From Rhodobacter huangdaonensis (GTDB lineage: Bacteria > Pseudomonadota > Alphaproteobacteria > Rhodobacterales > Rhodobacteraceae): 64,000 nt of DNA. The notes under the pieces were generated by a model that saw only the letters and a program-made list of their open reading frames with translations, did not search any database and had not been told where the DNA came from. The position numbers and the translations under genes are program-made. Location: positions 1-64,000 of the forward strand of contig NZ_SAVA01000005.1 in NCBI RefSeq assembly GCF_004022465.1, given 5' to 3'. How positions within the stretch are numbered: position 1 is the stretch's first letter; each line of letters begins with the position of its first letter. Positions 1 to 8,163 of the stretch are shown here, one piece after another.

Positions 1-999
1 GTGATCAACACCGTCGGCCCGGTCTGGGAAGGCAACCAGGTGTGGTTCATCCTCGGCGGCGGCGCGATCTTCGCCGCCTGGCCGCCGCTTTACGCGGTCA
101 GCTTCTCGGGCTTCTACCTTGCCATGTTCGCCGTGCTCGCGGCGCTGATCCTGCGGCCCGTCGGCTTCAAGTACCGCTCGAAGCGCGAGGGCCATGCCTG
201 GCGCAACGGCTGGGACTGGGCGCTCTTCGTCGGCGGCGCGGTGCCGGCGCTGATCTTCGGCGTCGCCGTCGGCAATGTGCTGCAGGGCGTGCCGTTCCAG
301 ATCACCGAGGATCTGATGCCGCTCTACCCGGGCGCCTTCTATGCGAAGTTCCTCGGTCTGCTGAACCCCTTCGCGCTGCTTGCGGGCGTGGTCTCGCTGA
401 GCATGCTGCTGCTGCATGGCGCGGGCTGGCTGACGCTGAAGACCGAGGCCGCGGTGCAGCGCCGCGCAATCGCGATCGGTTCGGTCGCGGGGCTCGTGGC
501 GATCGCGGCCTATGTGCTCGCCGGCGTCTGGCTGGCCTACGGCATCCCGGGCTATGCGCTGACCTCCGAGGTCGCGGCGAACGGGCCGTCGAACCCGCTG
601 CTCAGCACCGTCGCGCATCAGGGCTCGTGGCTTGCGGCCTATGCGCTGCGGCCCTGGATCGCGATCGCGCCGGTTCTGGGCATCGCCGGCATGGCGCTGG
701 CGATCCTTGCGATGCGCAAGGGAAACGGGGCGGCGCTGATCTTCTCGGGGCTGGCGATCTTCGGCGTGATCGCCTCGGTCGGGCTGACGATGTTTCCGTT
801 CATCCTGCCCTCCTCGATCCAGCCCGACGCCTCGCTCACCGTCTGGGATGCCTCTTCCTCGCACCTGACGCTGTTCGTGATGCTCGTCGTCTCGGTGATC
901 TTCGTGCCGATCATCCTTGCCTACACCGCCTGGGTCTACAAGGTGCTCTGGGGCAAGGTCACCGTCGCCGAGATCACTGAAAACAAGAACGCCTACTGA
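1..999 (+). CDS. cydB: Cytochrome bd ubiquinol oxidase subunit II (5' truncated by window edge)
   Basis: Subunit II of the cytochrome bd quinol oxidase, an inner-membrane enzyme that reduces O2 with quinol. The visible 332 residues start with INTVGPVWEGNQVW, a conserved internal CydB segment that normally follows an N-terminal helix and loop of roughly 50-60 residues. The GTG at base 1 is therefore an internal Val codon, and the real start lies upstream of the window. Several hydrophobic helices follow, and the motif MFPFILPSS sits in the C-terminal third. The stop is followed after 15 bases by cydX. cydA is expected just upstream. The family assignment is secure; only the 5' end is missing. 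Confidence 0.95.
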   Translation: MINTVGPVWEGNQVWFILGGGAIFAAWPPLYAVSFSGFYLAMFAVLAALILRPVGFKYRSKREGHAWRNGWDWALFVGGAVPALIFGVAVGNVLQGVPFQITEDLMPLYPGAFYAKFLGLLNPFALLAGVVSLSMLLLHGAGWLTLKTEAAVQRRAIAIGSVAGLVAIAAYVLAGVWLAYGIPGYALTSEVAANGPSNPLLSTVAHQGSWLAAYALRPWIAIAPVLGIAGMALAILAMRKGNGAALIFSGLAIFGVIASVGLTMFPFILPSSIQPDASLTVWDASSSHLTLFVMLVVSVIFVPIILAYTAWVYKVLWGKVTVAEITENKNAY

Positions 1000-1014
1000 G
1001 AAAGGACGCATCCC

Positions 1015-1137
1015 ATGTGGTACTTCGCCTGGATCCTCGGCCTCCCCCTCGCCGCCCTCATCGCCGTCGCAAACGCGATGTGGCTCGAAATGCTCAACGA
1101 CCGGATGATCGCCGGGGAGCACGACCCGGAGCCCTGA
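1015..1137 (+). CDS. cydX: Cytochrome bd oxidase small subunit CydX (YbgT family)
   Basis: A 40-residue single-helix protein, MWYFAWILGLPLAALIAVAN at its N-terminus, matching the CydX/YbgT family with its conserved MWYFAWILG start and the WLE motif after the helix. CydX associates with CydAB in the inner membrane and stabilises the haem site. It begins 15 bases after the cydB stop behind an AAAGGA ribosome site, so it is the third gene of the cyd operon. Size and position match the family. Confidence 0.93.
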   Translation: MWYFAWILGLPLAALIAVANAMWLEMLNDRMIAGEHDPEP

Positions 1138-1210
1138 GGCCGACCCATCCCGAGACCGGCCCCCTTTGTCCAGTTTGGGGGCCGACCAGGGGCCGTCCCG
1201 GTGTCCAGCC

Positions 1211-1232
1211 GCCGGGGCGGCCCCGCCTTTTT
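1211..1232 (+). terminator. Likely rho-independent terminator of the cyd operon
   Basis: Stem CGGGG (1213-1217), loop CGG, CCCCG (1221-1225), then CC and five T (1228-1232). A second GC hairpin without a T run (GGCCCCC 1158-1164 with GGGGGCC 1177-1183) lies just before it. Together they plausibly end cydABX transcription. Confidence 0.5.
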
Positions 1233-1271
1233 CCGGGGCGCAGGGACGGTTCGGCGGAACTAATCCGAGTA

Positions 1272-1286
1272 AAAGAATCAGTCTTT
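1272..1286. promoter_or_regulatory. AAAGA-N5-TCTTT dyad upstream of the hemP unit, possible iron-regulator operator
   Basis: A perfect 5-bp inverted repeat (AAAGA, five bases, TCTTT) in an AT-rich island that contrasts with its GC-rich surroundings, about 65 bases before the first ORF of the hemP unit. hemP genes in alphaproteobacteria are usually iron-responsive, so an operator for an iron regulator is reasonable. The match to any published Irr, RirA or Fur box is only partial. Confidence 0.3.
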
Positions 1287-1350
1287 ACAAATCCGATCTT
1301 TTCACTCAGGTTATTCCCACCAGGAACCGAAGCGAACAGGACACCCGGAC

Positions 1351-1503
1351 ATGAAACGCTCCCTCCATCCCGGCCCCGACGCGCGGGGCGCCCGCCGCTC
1401 TGACCCGCCCTTCAGCCTGCGCGACCTCGTCGAGGCAATCTGCACCGGCGTCACTCCCGCGCAGGGCATCGAGATGATGCTCGACCGCATCGAGAGGAGG
1501 TGA
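1351..1503 (+). CDS. Small hypothetical protein translationally coupled to hemP
   Basis: A 50-residue ORF starting MKRSLHPGPDARGARRSD and ending MMLDRIERR. It is basic, without a signal peptide or membrane segment. I do not recognise a family. Its last codons contain GAGAGGAGG, a strong ribosome site for hemP, whose ATG begins three bases after this ORF's TGA, so reading through it would couple the two genes. It could be a real small protein of the haem-uptake unit or a leader ORF. The Shine-Dalgarno sequence before its own ATG is weak (AGGAC). Confidence 0.5.
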   Translation: MKRSLHPGPDARGARRSDPPFSLRDLVEAICTGVTPAQGIEMMLDRIERR

Positions 1504-1506
1504 GGG

Positions 1507-1671
1507 ATGACGATGTCGCAAAGTTTCACCGCGCAGGATTACCTCCCCGCGCTTCCGCTGCATGACGCGCGCGCACTGACCGGAGGCGGCGCGCTCGCGA
1601 GCATCCTGCTCGACGGTCAGGTCTATACGCTGCGGATCACCAAGGCAGGCAAGCTGATCCTGACGAAGTAG
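1507..1671 (+). CDS. hemP: Hemin uptake protein HemP
   Basis: A 54-residue protein with the HemP signature: a central ARALTGGGA followed by a short beta-rich segment ending in LRITKAGKLILTK, which is the family's most conserved part. HemP is a small protein associated with haem-uptake loci and iron-dependent expression; its molecular role is not firmly established. It starts three bases after the preceding ORF behind GAGGAGG. Unusually, no haem transporter gene follows; the next gene is convergent. Confidence 0.88.
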   Translation: MTMSQSFTAQDYLPALPLHDARALTGGGALASILLDGQVYTLRITKAGKLILTK

Positions 1672-1728
1672 TCCCGGTCAGAGATCCCTTCCTTCGTCGC
1701 GACTGGGGCCGGCCTGCCGGCCCCCTTT

Positions 1729-1998
1729 TCATTTCAGCTGGCTGTCCTTCGAGCCGCGCCGGTTGATGCCGCCGCGCAGCTGCGGCCGGGCATCGCGCGC
1801 CTTCTGACACTCGATGCAGAGCTTGACGCCGGGGATCGCGACGCGCCGCGCCTCGGGGATCGGCTCGTCGCATTCGACACAGAATTCCGCGCTTTCGCCC
1901 ATGGGGCCGCGCCGCGCCTGCAGGCGCTTGAGCTCATCCTCGATCGAGGCGTCGATCTGTTCGTTCACCGCGCCGTCGCGCGCCCAGCCACCGGCCAT
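1729..1998 (-). CDS. DksA/TraR-family C4 zinc-finger protein (YbiI-like)
   Basis: An 89-residue protein with one C4 zinc finger, CVECDEPIPEARRVAIPG then CIEC, of the short DksA/TraR type. E. coli YbiI is a similar length and layout. Such proteins may bind RNA polymerase in its secondary channel. The ATG at 1998 was chosen because AGGAGGG lies seven bases upstream. The longer ORF reaches back through the adjacent tRNA gene, whose antisense gives the classic shadow peptide RVRFPPPAP, so its extra N-terminus is not real. It converges on hemP. Confidence 0.85.
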   Translation of the reverse strand: MAGGWARDGAVNEQIDASIEDELKRLQARRGPMGESAEFCVECDEPIPEARRVAIPGVKLCIECQKARDARPQLRGGINRRGSKDSQLK

Positions 1999-2100
1999 GC
2001 CGCATCCCTCCTGCCAGACCGTAAAGCTAGGCAGCAAAACGCCGCCCGTCAAAGGGGCGGCGGCGATCCGGGGCAAATTTTGATCCGGGAGGAAATTTTC

Positions 2101-2174
2101 TGGAGCGGGCGGCGGGAATCGAACCCGCGTCATTAGCTTGGAAGGCTAAGGTCTTACCATTACACAACGCCCGC
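2101..2174 (-). tRNA. tRNA-Gly(TCC)
   Basis: Read on the minus strand, a 7-bp acceptor stem GCGGGCG/CGCCCGC, a D-arm with TGGTAAGA, an anticodon loop CTTCCAA giving anticodon TCC, the T-arm GGGTTCGATTCCC, discriminator T and an encoded CCA (2101-2103) form a complete cloverleaf. Confidence 0.97.
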
Positions 2175-2244
2175 GCCGGTGCACTGTCCGCGCCCGGACC
2201 TGATACAGGCACCGGGCGCGTCGCGCAAGCGCCGCGTGTCGGGC

Positions 2245-3897
2245 TCAGCGCTTGAGCCGGTAGAACCACGGATCGGCCGGGTCTTCGATGCCGGTCGGCG
2301 CATCCTGCTCGACCCGGCGCCAGACCGTCGCATCCTGCGGCGCGATCGTCGCGTCGCGCCCCTTCACGAAGCTCTGCTCGCGCACGATCATCCGATAGGC
2401 GGCATCGAGCGCGATCGCCCGCCCGGCCGAGGGCATGATGAGCGGCGCGATGTCGGCCTGCAGCGCCGCGGCCTTGTCGGGCGTCAGATCGCCCTGCGCA
2501 AGCCAGGCCGAAATCACCTCGGCGTTCGAGCGGAACTCGTCGCCCGCGTGGTTGGTGCGCAGGTAATGGGCATAATCGCCCTGCCCGTCCGCGCGCACGA
2601 GATCGGGCGTGCCGGAAAGCCCCTTCTGGGTCCAGTGATACCAGCCGTCGCGGAAGGCGCCGGGGCCCGAAAGCTTGCGCGGGAAGGCGAAGGTCGAATC
2701 GTCGGTGGTGCCGATCGAGCCGTGGCAGCCCATGCAGAACACCGTTTCCTCGAAGCTTTGCGGCCGCAGATCGCCCGCCGCGTCCTCGATGAAGCCCTGC
2801 AGCCGCCAGCCCATGCCGTTCGGGATCCCCGCCTCGGCCGAGCCGAAGAACTGCTTCGGCCGGTCGGGGAAGTCGGCGTCCTCCTTCTTCTCGGCGAGCG
2901 CCCCCTCCTCGAGATCGGCATAGCTCTGCCAGGAGGTCTTCTTCATATAGCGCAGCTCCTTCATCCGCGGCGCCATCGTCACGCCCTCGGGGCGCGGGTC
3001 GAGGTAGCGCACGGAATGCAGGAACTCGGTGCCGAGCGGATAGAGCCCGGCGGCAAGCGGTGCCGCTTTCGGGCCAAGGCTGCCCGCGCGCCCCGCCCAA
3101 TGCATCGTCACGCCGTCAAGCGGGGCGAAGGCAAAGGCGACACGGGTCGCGGTGGCAAGCCGGCCGTCGCGGTCGAGATCGACGCCAAGCTCCACTTCGT
3201 CCACAGGCGCGATCGCGACATCGGCGCGATTGATCAGCGCCTCGGTGATCGCGAGATTGGCCTTGTAGACGGCAAGGCTCTCGCGGCCGTCGGCGGTCTG
3301 GCGATAGGCCTCGGGCAGACGGATCAGCACATCGTCGGTCGAGCCGTTGGTCGGCCAGAAGGTGCCCGGCAGCGGCACATAGGCGAAGGCGCGCCAGCCC
3401 GTGCGCCGGCCGTCGGGGGCATGGTCGAACCCCTCGTCGTCAAAAGCGAAATAGGCATCGGGGCGATAGCCCGCCCAGGCCCCGTCGCCGTTTGCGTCCC
3501 ACTCGGGCGGCAGCTGCGCGAGCTTCGCGGCCAGCACCGGCCGCCCGTCGGCGCCCAGATAGTTGTCGGTGCCGACCCAGGCCCGGATCTCGTCGGCCCC
3601 GGTCGCGGCCACCGCGGCACGGCGATCGACGAAGAGGTTCGTCCACGGGTTCTCGAGCGCCGGCCCCGGCATCGCATAGTCCTGCTGCAGGTCCGGGTCG
3701 GAGACGAAATTCGGCGCGCGCGGCAGGGTGTGACAGGTCTGGCAGGGGTTGTGCACGGCGCCCTGCGCGTCCTCGGTCTTCGTATAGCACTGCGGCGGGA
3801 TATAGGCGGTCTTGTTGGTCAGCGCCGTCGCCGTCAGGTCGAGCGCATGGGCCGGCGCGGCGGTGGCAAGAAGGGCAAGCAGGGTCAGGCGCCGCAT
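2245..3897 (-). CDS. Secreted two-haem c-type cytochrome, partner of the PhoX-like protein
   Basis: A 550-residue protein with a Sec signal peptide (MRRLTLLALLATAAPAHA, cleavage near residue 18) and two haem c attachment sites, CQTCH (52-56) and CMGCH (388-392). The large region between the sites carries acidic D-x-D-rich stretches such as DANGDG and DLDRDGR that may bind calcium. A periplasmic electron-transfer role is inferred; I cannot name the family. It begins 87 bases after the stop of the PhoX-like gene on the same strand, with a strong hairpin in the gap, so the pair looks like an operon with attenuated second-gene expression. Confidence 0.75.
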   Translation of the reverse strand: MRRLTLLALLATAAPAHALDLTATALTNKTAYIPPQCYTKTEDAQGAVHNPCQTCHTLPRAPNFVSDPDLQQDYAMPGPALENPWTNLFVDRRAAVAATGADEIRAWVGTDNYLGADGRPVLAAKLAQLPPEWDANGDGAWAGYRPDAYFAFDDEGFDHAPDGRRTGWRAFAYVPLPGTFWPTNGSTDDVLIRLPEAYRQTADGRESLAVYKANLAITEALINRADVAIAPVDEVELGVDLDRDGRLATATRVAFAFAPLDGVTMHWAGRAGSLGPKAAPLAAGLYPLGTEFLHSVRYLDPRPEGVTMAPRMKELRYMKKTSWQSYADLEEGALAEKKEDADFPDRPKQFFGSAEAGIPNGMGWRLQGFIEDAAGDLRPQSFEETVFCMGCHGSIGTTDDSTFAFPRKLSGPGAFRDGWYHWTQKGLSGTPDLVRADGQGDYAHYLRTNHAGDEFRSNAEVISAWLAQGDLTPDKAAALQADIAPLIMPSAGRAIALDAAYRMIVREQSFVKGRDATIAPQDATVWRRVEQDAPTGIEDPADPWFYRLKR

Positions 3898-3939
3898 CGG
3901 TCGGTCCTTTCGGAAAAGCAGGAAGTCTCGAAAGCAGAC

Positions 3940-3964
3940 GGGGCGCGGGGAAGACCCGCGCCCC
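3940..3964 (-). terminator. Strong GC hairpin between the PhoX-like gene and the cytochrome gene
   Basis: A perfect 10-bp stem GGGGCGCGGG / CCCGCGCCCC around a five-base loop (3950-3954), 20 bases after the PhoX-like stop codon. No T run follows on the minus strand, so it may attenuate transcription or stabilise the upstream message rather than terminate fully. Confidence 0.55.
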
Positions 3965-3984
3965 GCCCGTGGTCTGGTCTCAGA

Positions 3985-5778
3985 TCACTTGTCCATCGCC
4001 GGGAACGGCCCGATGTAGCCCACATAGGCGCGCGCATCGGCCGGATCGGCGAGCTTGTCCTCGTCGCTTTCGCCATAGGGGTGCTGCACGACCGCCATCA
4101 GATAGCCGTGGCCATCGATGTTCGGATACCAGTAGGCCGAGGTGGTTTCCGAGCCATAGGGGGTCGACAGGATCCGGGTCAGCTTGCCCGAGTCGGTGTT
4201 CAGCGCCCAGATCGCGTCGTTCTGGTGGCCCTCGCCGGTGTCCTCGCCGATGATCAGCGTATTGTAGCCCGGCATGTAGGTGATGTTGTCCGGGTTCGCG
4301 ATGCCGTTGATGTCACAGGTGTTCACCTTGGCCGCGTCGCCGCACATGTTGTGCGCCGGATCGCAGCTCGGATCGGCCGCCTTCTCTTCCTGTTCCTTCG
4401 ACATCGGGATGCCGGCGACAAGACCCTTCATCGAGGTCGCGGTGAAGGTATCGTCGAGGCTCAGCTGATAGACCGCGCCGCAGGCGTTCTTCGCCACACG
4501 GATGTCGTTGCGGCCGCCCTTGTCCTGCTTGCTGCCGTCTTCCATGCCCTTCGACACTTCCGACATCGACAGATAGAGCGCGTGCTTGTCGGCGTCGTAG
4601 GTCGAGCCTTCCATCTTCCGGAACTCGGTCGTCGCGCCCATCATCGAGGCATAGCGGCGGGTTTCCAGACGCGAGGCCAGCATCTCCATGCCCGGTTTCA
4701 CCTTCAGGCATTCGGCGCGGCCCTCGGCATTCGACGAGGCAAAGCCTTCGGCACAGCTGCCATCTTCATTCAGATCGGCGGTCTCGAAGAGATCGGAGAA
4801 CTTCACGCCCTTCTCGATCGCGGCCTGGATGGTCGCGTCATCGGCATGGCCAAGGTCGATCCATTCGAGAGTCGCGGCGCCCACGCCCGCGTCCGAGGTC
4901 TGCACCCATTTCGCGGCGTAGAGCGTGCCAGCCGACAGATCGCCTTCCTTGTCGGCGACAAAGCGGAACAGGCCCACGTTGGTGCCGTCATCCGAGATAT
5001 AGGCGGTCTTCTTGTCGGGCATCACGTTGGCCAGCTCGACCGCGACGCGGCCCATCGAGAAGTGCTTGGCCGCGGTGGCGTCGCCCGCATCCGAAACGGT
5101 GATCTCGGTCGGGAAGCCGTAGCGATAGGGGTTATAGGCGGCGCGGAACTCGTCGAGCGTCATCTTCGCCGGGTCGAGGCCCTGATAGCGCACCATCGGG
5201 AAATCGTAATCGTCGATCTGATCAAGCGCGGTCGCCGCCTCGATCTCGCGCGCATCGGCCGGGTATTCCTCGGAACCGAGGTGGGTTTCCCACGGCGTCA
5301 CCGAACCCGCGCAGGGCACCCAGAGCCCACCGAAGGCCGAGAAGTTCACCGGCTTGGTCGAGACCGGCGTCAGGTTGCCGTCGGCGTCGCGCGAGAGTTC
5401 CGAGATATACATCGAGCCCGGGCGCGATTCGAAATGGGTGATCGAATAGAGCTTGTCGCCCTTGCGGATCAGCGAGGTGAAGTCGGCGTCGACCGAGATA
5501 TGCTCGGAACCGTCGGCGGATTTCACCGGGTTGCCCTTCGCGTCGGTGAGCAGCGCGAAGGTGCCGTCGCCGATCTTGTCGCCCGAGCGCGCCAGCAGGT
5601 GATAGGCGATCGGGAAGTCCTTGCCGTCGATCGTCACCTTGTCGGTCGCCACCACGGCGCGCTTGGCCGCATCATCGGCCGCGAAGGGCACCGGGGCGAA
5701 GGACAGATCGCCCGCATGGGCAAGCACGGGCAGGGCAATGAGCGCGGTGGCTGTCAGAAGATGGCTGCGCAGGGACAT
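3985..5778 (-). CDS. PhoX/DUF839-family secreted phosphatase-like protein
   Basis: A 597-residue protein of the PhoX (DUF839) family, whose founding members are periplasmic calcium- and iron-dependent alkaline phosphatases with a beta-propeller fold. The segment WVPCAGSVTPWETHLGSEE corresponds to the PhoX CxGGxTPWGTWLTxEE motif and keeps the iron-ligand Cys and the Glu pair. The N-terminus MSLRSHLLTATALIALPVLAHA is an ordinary Sec signal with no twin arginine, unlike classical Tat-exported PhoX. The start at 5778 has a GGAG site. The ORF continues far upstream, but that part is antisense to the metal ATPase. Substrate is unproven. Confidence 0.85.
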   Translation of the reverse strand: MSLRSHLLTATALIALPVLAHAGDLSFAPVPFAADDAAKRAVVATDKVTIDGKDFPIAYHLLARSGDKIGDGTFALLTDAKGNPVKSADGSEHISVDADFTSLIRKGDKLYSITHFESRPGSMYISELSRDADGNLTPVSTKPVNFSAFGGLWVPCAGSVTPWETHLGSEEYPADAREIEAATALDQIDDYDFPMVRYQGLDPAKMTLDEFRAAYNPYRYGFPTEITVSDAGDATAAKHFSMGRVAVELANVMPDKKTAYISDDGTNVGLFRFVADKEGDLSAGTLYAAKWVQTSDAGVGAATLEWIDLGHADDATIQAAIEKGVKFSDLFETADLNEDGSCAEGFASSNAEGRAECLKVKPGMEMLASRLETRRYASMMGATTEFRKMEGSTYDADKHALYLSMSEVSKGMEDGSKQDKGGRNDIRVAKNACGAVYQLSLDDTFTATSMKGLVAGIPMSKEQEEKAADPSCDPAHNMCGDAAKVNTCDINGIANPDNITYMPGYNTLIIGEDTGEGHQNDAIWALNTDSGKLTRILSTPYGSETTSAYWYPNIDGHGYLMAVVQHPYGESDEDKLADPADARAYVGYIGPFPAMDK

Positions 5779-5946
5779 GGGATTCTCCAGTCGGATGAGT
5801 GATGCGCCTGCCCTAGCCCTCCCGCCCAACAGGAATGTGACAAGACTTCCTTCCCTTACGGCAACCGCGCGACAGGGGCGACGGTGCGCCCCGTTGACGG
5901 CGCCGCGGCGCGGGATAGTCTGGCCCCGGCAACCTCGGAGGCAGCC

Positions 5947-7794
5947 ATGAGCAGAACCAGCACCGCGCTTCTCGCGCTCGCGATCGCGGGGCTCGTTCTG
6001 GGTCTCGGGCTGCATTTCGCGGGGCATGGGCCTGCGGCGCAAATTTTCTGGACGCTTGGCACCCTGCCCGTCCTTGCCGCCCTGCTGATCGAGATCGTGC
6101 GCGCGCTGGCGCGTGGCGAGGTCGGGCTCGACATCGTCGCGGCGCTGTCGATGAGTGCGGCGCTCCTTTTCGGGGAAACGCTGGCCGCGCAGGTGGTGGC
6201 GGTGATGTATGCGGGCGGCACCTTCCTCGAGGCCTATGCCGAGGGGCGGGCCCGGGCCGACATGTCGGCGCTGCTGGCCCGCGTGCCGCGCGTCGCGCAT
6301 CGGCACCGCGGCGACGGGCTCGAGGAGGTGGCGCTCGAGGCGCTCGTCCCCGGTGACCGCATCCTCGTGCGGCGCGGCGAGGTGACGCCGGTCGACGGCA
6401 CGCTCGCCGCGGCGACGGCGCTGCTCGACACCTCGGCGCTGACCGGCGAATCGCTGCCGGTGCGGATCGGCCCCGGCGCCTCGGTGATGAGCGGGGCGGC
6501 GAATGCGGGCGAGGCCTTCGACATGATTGCCACGCGCCGCGCCGCGGAAAGCACCTATGCCGGGATCGTGCGGCTGGTCGAGGCGGCAGCGCGCGCGCGT
6601 GCGCCGATGGCGCGGATGGCCGATCGCGCCTCGCTCGGCTTTCTCGCCGTCACCCTCGCGATCGCCGGCGCCGCCTGGGGGCTGACCGGCGATCCGATCC
6701 GCGCGGTGGCGGTGCTGGTGATCGCCACCCCCTGCCCGCTGATCCTCGCGGTGCCGGTGGCGCTGGTCGCGGGGCTCAGCCGGGCGGCGCGCTTTGGCGT
6801 GCTGATCAAGGGCGCGCAGGCGCTCGAGGCGCTGTCGCGGGTGCGGGTGCTGATCCTCGACAAGACCGGCACGCTCACCGACGGCATGCCGAAACTCACC
6901 GCGATCCGGACCGAGGGCATCGACGAGACCGAGGCGCTGCGTCTGGCTGCGGCGCTCGAACAGGCCTCGGGCCATCCGGTCGCGCAGGCGCTGGTGGCCG
7001 AGGCGCAGGGCCGCGGCCTGACCCTGCCGGTGCCCGAGGCAATGTGCGAGGCGCCGGGCGAGGGCCTGACCGGCCGGATCGAGGGGCACACGGTCGCGGT
7101 CGGCGGGCCGGGCTTCGTCGCGGCGGCGCTTGGCCTGCCCGCCCCCGAGCTGCCGCCCGCCGAGCCCGGCGCGCTGCGGGTGACGCTTGGCGTCGACGGC
7201 CGGATCGTCGCCCATCTGACCCTCGCCGACCGGCTGCGCGAGGACACCCCCGGCTTCCTCGCCGCCGCGCGCCGGCTCGGCATCCGCCGCATCATCCTCG
7301 CGACCGGCGACCGGCCCGAGATCGCCGAACGGATCGCCGCACCGCTTGGCCTTGATCTGGTCGAGGCGGGGCTGGTTCCCGCGCAGAAGGTCGCGATCGT
7401 GCTGCGCGAGCGCGCCGAGGGGCCGGTGATGATGGTGGGCGACGGGGTGAACGACGCCCCGGCGCTCGCCGCAGCCGATGTCGGCGTCGCCATGGGCGCG
7501 CGCGGCGCCGCGGCCTCGGCCGAGGCGGCGCAGGTGGTGCTGCTCGTCGACCGGCTCGACCGGCTGCTGCCCGGGATCGAGGTGGCACAGCGCTCGATCG
7601 CCATCGCCTGGCAAAGCGTCGCGGTGGGGCTTGGCCTCAGCGTGCTTGGCATGATCGCCGCGGCCTTCGGGCTGATCTCGCCGGTCGAGGGCGCGATCGC
7701 GCAGGAGGCGATCGACGTCGCGGTGATCCTGAACGCGCTGCGCGCCCTGGCGATCCGGCCGCGCGGCATTGCCCCCGCCACCGAAGCGGCCTAA
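5947..7794 (+). CDS. Heavy-metal translocating P1B-type ATPase
   Basis: A 615-residue inner-membrane metal pump with all catalytic P-type motifs: TGES (166-169), phosphorylation site DKTGT (Asp305), P1B hallmark SGHP (His343) and GDGVNDAP in the C-terminal third. Eight membrane helices can be counted, four N-terminal, two flanking the metal-site region and two C-terminal. The transmembrane metal motif reads TPCPL (Cys263) rather than the CPC of copper and zinc pumps, and there is no N-terminal HMA or His-rich domain. The metal cannot be stated. The ATG at 5947 has GGAGG five bases upstream. The gene is divergent from the PhoX-like gene. Confidence 0.93.
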   Translation: MSRTSTALLALAIAGLVLGLGLHFAGHGPAAQIFWTLGTLPVLAALLIEIVRALARGEVGLDIVAALSMSAALLFGETLAAQVVAVMYAGGTFLEAYAEGRARADMSALLARVPRVAHRHRGDGLEEVALEALVPGDRILVRRGEVTPVDGTLAAATALLDTSALTGESLPVRIGPGASVMSGAANAGEAFDMIATRRAAESTYAGIVRLVEAAARARAPMARMADRASLGFLAVTLAIAGAAWGLTGDPIRAVAVLVIATPCPLILAVPVALVAGLSRAARFGVLIKGAQALEALSRVRVLILDKTGTLTDGMPKLTAIRTEGIDETEALRLAAALEQASGHPVAQALVAEAQGRGLTLPVPEAMCEAPGEGLTGRIEGHTVAVGGPGFVAAALGLPAPELPPAEPGALRVTLGVDGRIVAHLTLADRLREDTPGFLAAARRLGIRRIILATGDRPEIAERIAAPLGLDLVEAGLVPAQKVAIVLRERAEGPVMMVGDGVNDAPALAAADVGVAMGARGAAASAEAAQVVLLVDRLDRLLPGIEVAQRSIAIAWQSVAVGLGLSVLGMIAAAFGLISPVEGAIAQEAIDVAVILNALRALAIRPRGIAPATEAA

Positions 7795-7803
7795 GCGGGG
7801 ACC

Positions 7804-8163
7804 ATGCGCATCCTCGAGAACATCCTCACCGACCGCGGCTCGCGCTATGCCGTCTCGGGTGGCCCCTGCCGCACCGAGGCGGAGGCGCGCGCCTTCCTCA
7901 CCGCGCTGAAGCGCAACAAGAAATTCGCCAAGGCCACGCATAACAGCTGGGGCCTGATCGGCGCCGAGGGGCCGGTGAAGAATGACGACGGCGAGGCCGG
8001 CGCCGGCATGGTGATCCTGCGCATGCTGGAGCGCGAAGGGGTGACGGACGAGATCGTCGTCGTCACCCGCTGGTTCGGCGGCAAGCATCTGGGCGGCGAC
8101 CGCTTCCGCCATGTGCAGGAGGCGGTGCGGATCTACATCGACGCGCTGCGTGCCGGGGCATGA
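7804..8163 (+). CDS. YigZ/IMPACT-family (UPF0029) protein
   Basis: A 119-residue protein containing the UPF0029 core of the IMPACT/YigZ family: DRGSRYAV at the start, the KATHNSWG segment, NDDGEAGAGM, and VVVTRWFGGKHLGG. It lacks the C-terminal extension of full-length YigZ, so it is the minimal N-terminal domain only. The family has been linked to translation control in eukaryotes, but the bacterial role is unclear. It begins nine bases after the metal ATPase and its stop overlaps the next ATG by four bases. Confidence 0.85.
   Translation: MRILENILTDRGSRYAVSGGPCRTEAEARAFLTALKRNKKFAKATHNSWGLIGAEGPVKNDDGEAGAGMVILRMLEREGVTDEIVVVTRWFGGKHLGGDRFRHVQEAVRIYIDALRAGA

Noticed and set aside
1999..2133. 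N-terminal extension of the zinc-finger protein beginning TRVRFPPPAP
   Set aside because: That peptide is the standard antisense translation of a tRNA 3' end; the tRNA-Gly lies exactly there.
2179..5802. A 1207-codon open frame on the plus strand
   Set aside because: It is antisense to the cytochrome and PhoX-like genes and its Arg/Gly/Ala/His-rich translation has no domain motifs. This is the usual effect of GC-rich third positions.
5779..8112. N-terminal extension of the PhoX-like frame by nearly 780 codons
   Set aside because: The extension is antisense to the metal ATPase and the YigZ-like gene. The signal peptide and a good ribosome site at 5778 mark the real start.
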